DNA from: Brumimicrobium sp964346075 | Lineage (GTDB): Bacteria; Bacteroidota; Bacteroidia; Flavobacteriales_D; Crocinitomicaceae | Direction: 5' to 3' | DNA length: 15,534 nucleotides | Assembly: GCA_964346075.1 (NCBI GenBank) | Contig: CAYFTH010000076.1 | Location: 1 to 15,534, forward strand | In this document: piece after piece, positions 13,057 to 15,534 of the stretch | How positions within the stretch are numbered: the first letter of the stretch is position 1 | Layout of the letters: every line of letters starts with the position of its first letter | The notes under the pieces: generated by a model | What the model saw: the letters and a program-made list of their open reading frames with translations, nothing else | Databases searched by the model: none | What the model was told of the DNA's origin: nothing | Position numbers and translations under genes: made by a program

Positions 13057-15165
13057 ATGGCGAAAAGAAATTTAAAATTCACGAGAAACATTGGTATTAT
13101 GGCGCACGTAGATGCCGGTAAGACGACAACTACGGAGCGTATCCTATATTATACTGGTATTAGCCACAAAATTGGCGAGGTACACGATGGTGCTGCGACA
13201 ATGGACTGGATGGAGCAAGAGCAGGAGCGAGGTATTACAATTACTTCGGCTGCTACGACTTGTTTTTGGAATTATCAGGATACAGAATATAAAATTAACA
13301 TTATTGACACGCCGGGTCACGTTGACTTTACGGTAGAGGTTGAACGCTCGTTACGTGTACTTGATGGTGCTGTTGCATTGTTCTGTGCATCTTCTGGCGT
13401 TGAGCCACAATCGGAAACGGTATGGCGACAAGCAGATAAGTACGGTGTTCCGCGCATTGGTTTTGTGAACAAAATGGATCGCGCTGGAGCTAATTTCCTC
13501 GGAACAGTTGAGCAAATTAAGGAACGATTGGGAGGAAAACCTGTACCAATTCAATTACCTATCGGTACCGAGGACGACTTCAAAGGAGTTGTTGACTTGA
13601 TAGCGAACAAAGCATTCGTTTGGAACGAAGCTGACATGGGGATGACTTGGGAAGAGGTTGATACTCCTGAAGAGATGGCAGCGGAAGTTGCAGAATGGAG
13701 AAATGAATTGATCGAAGCTGTGGCTGAATCGGATGAGGCACTGATGGAGAAATTCTTCGAAGATGCTGATTCTATTACAGAGGAGGAGATGATTGAAGCG
13801 ATTCGCAAAGCGACAATCGATATGACGATCACGCCAATGATGTGTGGGTCAGCCTTTAAAAACAAAGGTGTACAGACACTTTTGGACGCCGTTATGGCTT
13901 TCTTGCCTGCTCCTATTGACGTAGAAGCAATTGAAGGTGAGAATCCAACGACGAATGAAATGGAGAAGAGAAGACCGACTATGGATGAACCTATGTCGGC
14001 GCTTGCTTTTAAAATTGCCACGGATCCTTTCGTAGGACGTCTTTGTTTTGTTCGTACTTACTCTGGTAAAATTGAGGCTGGATCATACGTATTTAACACG
14101 CGAACGAACAAAAAAGAGCGAATTTCCCGTCTGTTCCAGATGCACTCGAACAAACAGAATGCTATTGAGGTACTCGAATGTGGTGATATTGGAGCAGCAG
14201 TAGGTTTTAAGGATATTCGTACAGGGGATACACTATGCGATCAAAAAAATCCGATTGTTTTGGAATCGATGGACTTTCCAGATCCCGTTATTGGTATCGC
14301 TATTGAACCAAAAACAAAGGCGGATATGGATAAGCTTTCTGTTGGCTTGAATAAGCTTTCTGAGGAAGATCCAACATTCCAGATTTCTACCAATGAAGAC
14401 TCAGGTCAAACAGTAATCTCCGGAATGGGAGAGTTGCACCTTGAAGTTTTGATGGATCGTTTGAAGCGTGAATTTAAAGTGGAGGTCAGTGAGGGTGAGC
14501 CTCAGGTCTCTTACAAGGAGCAAATTACTGGTGAAATAGATCACCGAGAGACATACAAAAAGCAGTCTGGTGGTCGTGGTAAGTTTGCTGATATCGTTGT
14601 GAAAATTCGTCCACAGGAAGATGAAGAGAAAGATGGTCTTGAATTTATCAACAATATAAAAGGAGGTAATGTACCGAAAGAATACATACCATCTGTACAA
14701 AAAGGATTTGAAGACGCAATGAAAAACGGTGTCCTTGCCGGATACCCGATGGATTCAATGATTGTAGAATTAAACGATGGTTCTTTCCACCCAGTGGATT
14801 CGGATTCGCTATCATTTGAGGTTGCTGCAAAAATGGCATACCGTAATGCAATTCCTAAAACGAAGCCTGAGCTTCTCGAGCCTGTAATGAAATTAGAGGT
14901 TGTTACGCCAGAGGAGAACATGGGAGATATTGTTGCGGACTTGAACCGTCGTCGTGGACAAATGCAAGGAATGGATGATCGTTCCGGAGCTAAGGTGGTG
15001 AGAGCTACAGTTCCACTTTCTGAAATGTTTGGTTATGTAACTAAGCTAAGAACAATATCTTCAGGACGAGCGACATCAACAATGGAGTTCTCGCATTATG
15101 ATGTTTGTCCGAAGAATATCGCTGAAGAAATTATTGATAAAGTAAAAGGAAACGTTTCCGCTTAA
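13057..15165 (+). CDS. fusA: Elongation factor G
   Basis: A 702-residue translational GTPase that drives tRNA-mRNA translocation and, with ribosome recycling factor, helps split ribosomes. GTPase motifs: G1 AHVDAGKT (16-23), G2 RGITI (58-62), G3 DTPGH (84-88, catalytic His88), G4 NKMD (138-141) and G5 GSAFKNKG (264-271). Domain III is marked by GMGELHLEVLMDRLKREF, domain IV by HPVDSDSLSFEVAAKMAYR, and domain V by MFGYVTKLRTISSGRATSTM. Full length, with no missing domain and the catalytic His in place, so this is canonical EF-G. It starts 13 bases after rpsG and ends 11 bases before rpsJ, inside the same operon. Confidence 0.99.
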   Translation: MAKRNLKFTRNIGIMAHVDAGKTTTTERILYYTGISHKIGEVHDGAATMDWMEQEQERGITITSAATTCFWNYQDTEYKINIIDTPGHVDFTVEVERSLRVLDGAVALFCASSGVEPQSETVWRQADKYGVPRIGFVNKMDRAGANFLGTVEQIKERLGGKPVPIQLPIGTEDDFKGVVDLIANKAFVWNEADMGMTWEEVDTPEEMAAEVAEWRNELIEAVAESDEALMEKFFEDADSITEEEMIEAIRKATIDMTITPMMCGSAFKNKGVQTLLDAVMAFLPAPIDVEAIEGENPTTNEMEKRRPTMDEPMSALAFKIATDPFVGRLCFVRTYSGKIEAGSYVFNTRTNKKERISRLFQMHSNKQNAIEVLECGDIGAAVGFKDIRTGDTLCDQKNPIVLESMDFPDPVIGIAIEPKTKADMDKLSVGLNKLSEEDPTFQISTNEDSGQTVISGMGELHLEVLMDRLKREFKVEVSEGEPQVSYKEQITGEIDHRETYKKQSGGRGKFADIVVKIRPQEDEEKDGLEFINNIKGGNVPKEYIPSVQKGFEDAMKNGVLAGYPMDSMIVELNDGSFHPVDSDSLSFEVAAKMAYRNAIPKTKPELLEPVMKLEVVTPEENMGDIVADLNRRRGQMQGMDDRSGAKVVRATVPLSEMFGYVTKLRTISSGRATSTMEFSHYDVCPKNIAEEIIDKVKGNVSA

Positions 15166-15176
15166 TATTGAAGTCG

Positions 15177-15482
15177 ATGAGTCAAAAAATTAGAATAAAA
15201 TTAAAGTCATACGATCATAATTTAGTAGATAAGTCTGCTGAAAAGATTGTTAAAACAGTTAAAACAACGGGTGCGGTAGTAAGTGGACCAATTCCACTAC
15301 CGACGCACAAGAGAATTTATACTGTATTGAAATCACCACACGTGAACAAGAAGGCGCGTGAACAATTCGAACTCTGTTCATACAAGAGGTTGCTTGATAT
15401 TTATAGCTCCTCTTCAAAAACAGTGGATGCGCTCATGCGTCTGGAGCTACCGAGTGGTGTGGATGTAGAAATTAAAGTTTAA
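15177..15482 (+). CDS. rpsJ: 30S ribosomal protein S10
   Basis: A 101-residue protein of the 30S head that also acts as NusE in transcription antitermination. Diagnostic sequences are MSQKIRIKLKSYDHNLVDKS at the N terminus, VVSGPIPLPTHK, and the C-terminal ALMRLELPSGVDVEIKV. A TTG at 15168 in the same frame would add three residues (MKS before MSQ). I choose the ATG at 15177 because it gives the standard S10 N terminus and 101-residue length. Its position directly after fusA joins the str and S10 clusters with no tuf gene between, the usual Bacteroidota arrangement. Confidence 0.98.
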   Translation: MSQKIRIKLKSYDHNLVDKSAEKIVKTVKTTGAVVSGPIPLPTHKRIYTVLKSPHVNKKAREQFELCSYKRLLDIYSSSSKTVDALMRLELPSGVDVEIKV

Positions 15483-15500
15483 TCTATAATTAAGTAAAGA

Positions 15501-15534
15501 ATGCCTGGATTAATAGGAAGAAAAGTCGGAATGA
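15501..15534 (+). CDS. rplC: 50S ribosomal protein L3, first codons only (truncated by window edge)
   Basis: The last 34 bases begin ATG and translate to MPGLIGRKVGM, the standard N terminus of bacterial L3, which usually reads close to MxGLIGKKxGM. It starts 18 bases after the rpsJ stop, and L3 is the normal gene after S10. The frame is open to the window edge. Confidence 0.93.
   Translation, partial: MPGLIGRKVGM

Noticed and set aside
13551..14021. 156-codon Ser/Ile-rich frame antisense to fusA
   Set aside because: Composition is the mirror of EF-G codon use; no independent start or domain evidence.
15168..15176. TTG start for rpsJ
   Set aside because: It adds three residues to the standard S10 N terminus; the ATG at 15177 gives the expected 101-residue protein.

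Overview
The window is a typical piece of a Bacteroidota chromosome, probably Flavobacteriia. Four things point there. The start codons lack convincing Shine-Dalgarno sequences. Upstream regions carry TAnnTTTG-type -7 elements; before rpsL this comes with a TTG at exact spacing. Two protein families are typical of the phylum: a propeller/Y_Y_Y sensor fused to a SpoIIE phosphatase, and an exported protein ending in tail-fibre-like sequence. Finally, rpsL-rpsG-fusA runs straight into rpsJ-rplC with no tuf between, as is usual in Bacteroidota. By eye the base composition is moderately AT-rich throughout, and no block looks recently acquired.

Layout. At 50-1510 (+) is an exported protein built around nine consecutive 20-residue units; it is followed by a strong intrinsic terminator with a UUCG tetraloop. 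At 1636-3208 (-) is a two-gene, translationally coupled operon: a half-size TauE/TSUP membrane protein, then an M20-family amidohydrolase. A 347-base intergenic stretch follows, holding a doubtful 43-codon ORF. At 3556-4194 (+) is a glyoxalase-II-like metallo-beta-lactamase-fold hydrolase. It converges, with only 18 bases between, on a 518-residue helical protein of unknown function at 4213-5769 (-). At 5945-8236 (-) is a UvrD/PcrA helicase with a C-terminal Tudor-like domain. Divergent from it, at 8405-11887 (+), is a large sensor phosphatase (signal peptide, beta-propeller, Y_Y_Y domain, one membrane helix, coiled coil, SpoIIE/PP2C). From 12125 to the right edge lies the start of the ribosomal-protein operon: promoter, rpsL, rpsG, fusA, rpsJ and the first codons of rplC.

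How the genes relate. Only two groups are clearly co-expressed: the coupled TSUP-amidohydrolase pair and the translation operon. The rest look like independent housekeeping or envelope genes. I found no tRNA, rRNA, CRISPR array, insertion sequence, integrase or defence cassette. I see no strong evidence for a new multi-gene system. The points most worth a second look are the repeat region of the exported protein, the kinase-less sensor phosphatase, the coupled half-transporter/peptidase pair, the possible leaderless uvrD transcript and the possible small ORF at 3351-3482. Three start codons (uvrD, the sensor phosphatase, rpsJ) are placed internal to the longest open frame, for the reasons given in their entries.
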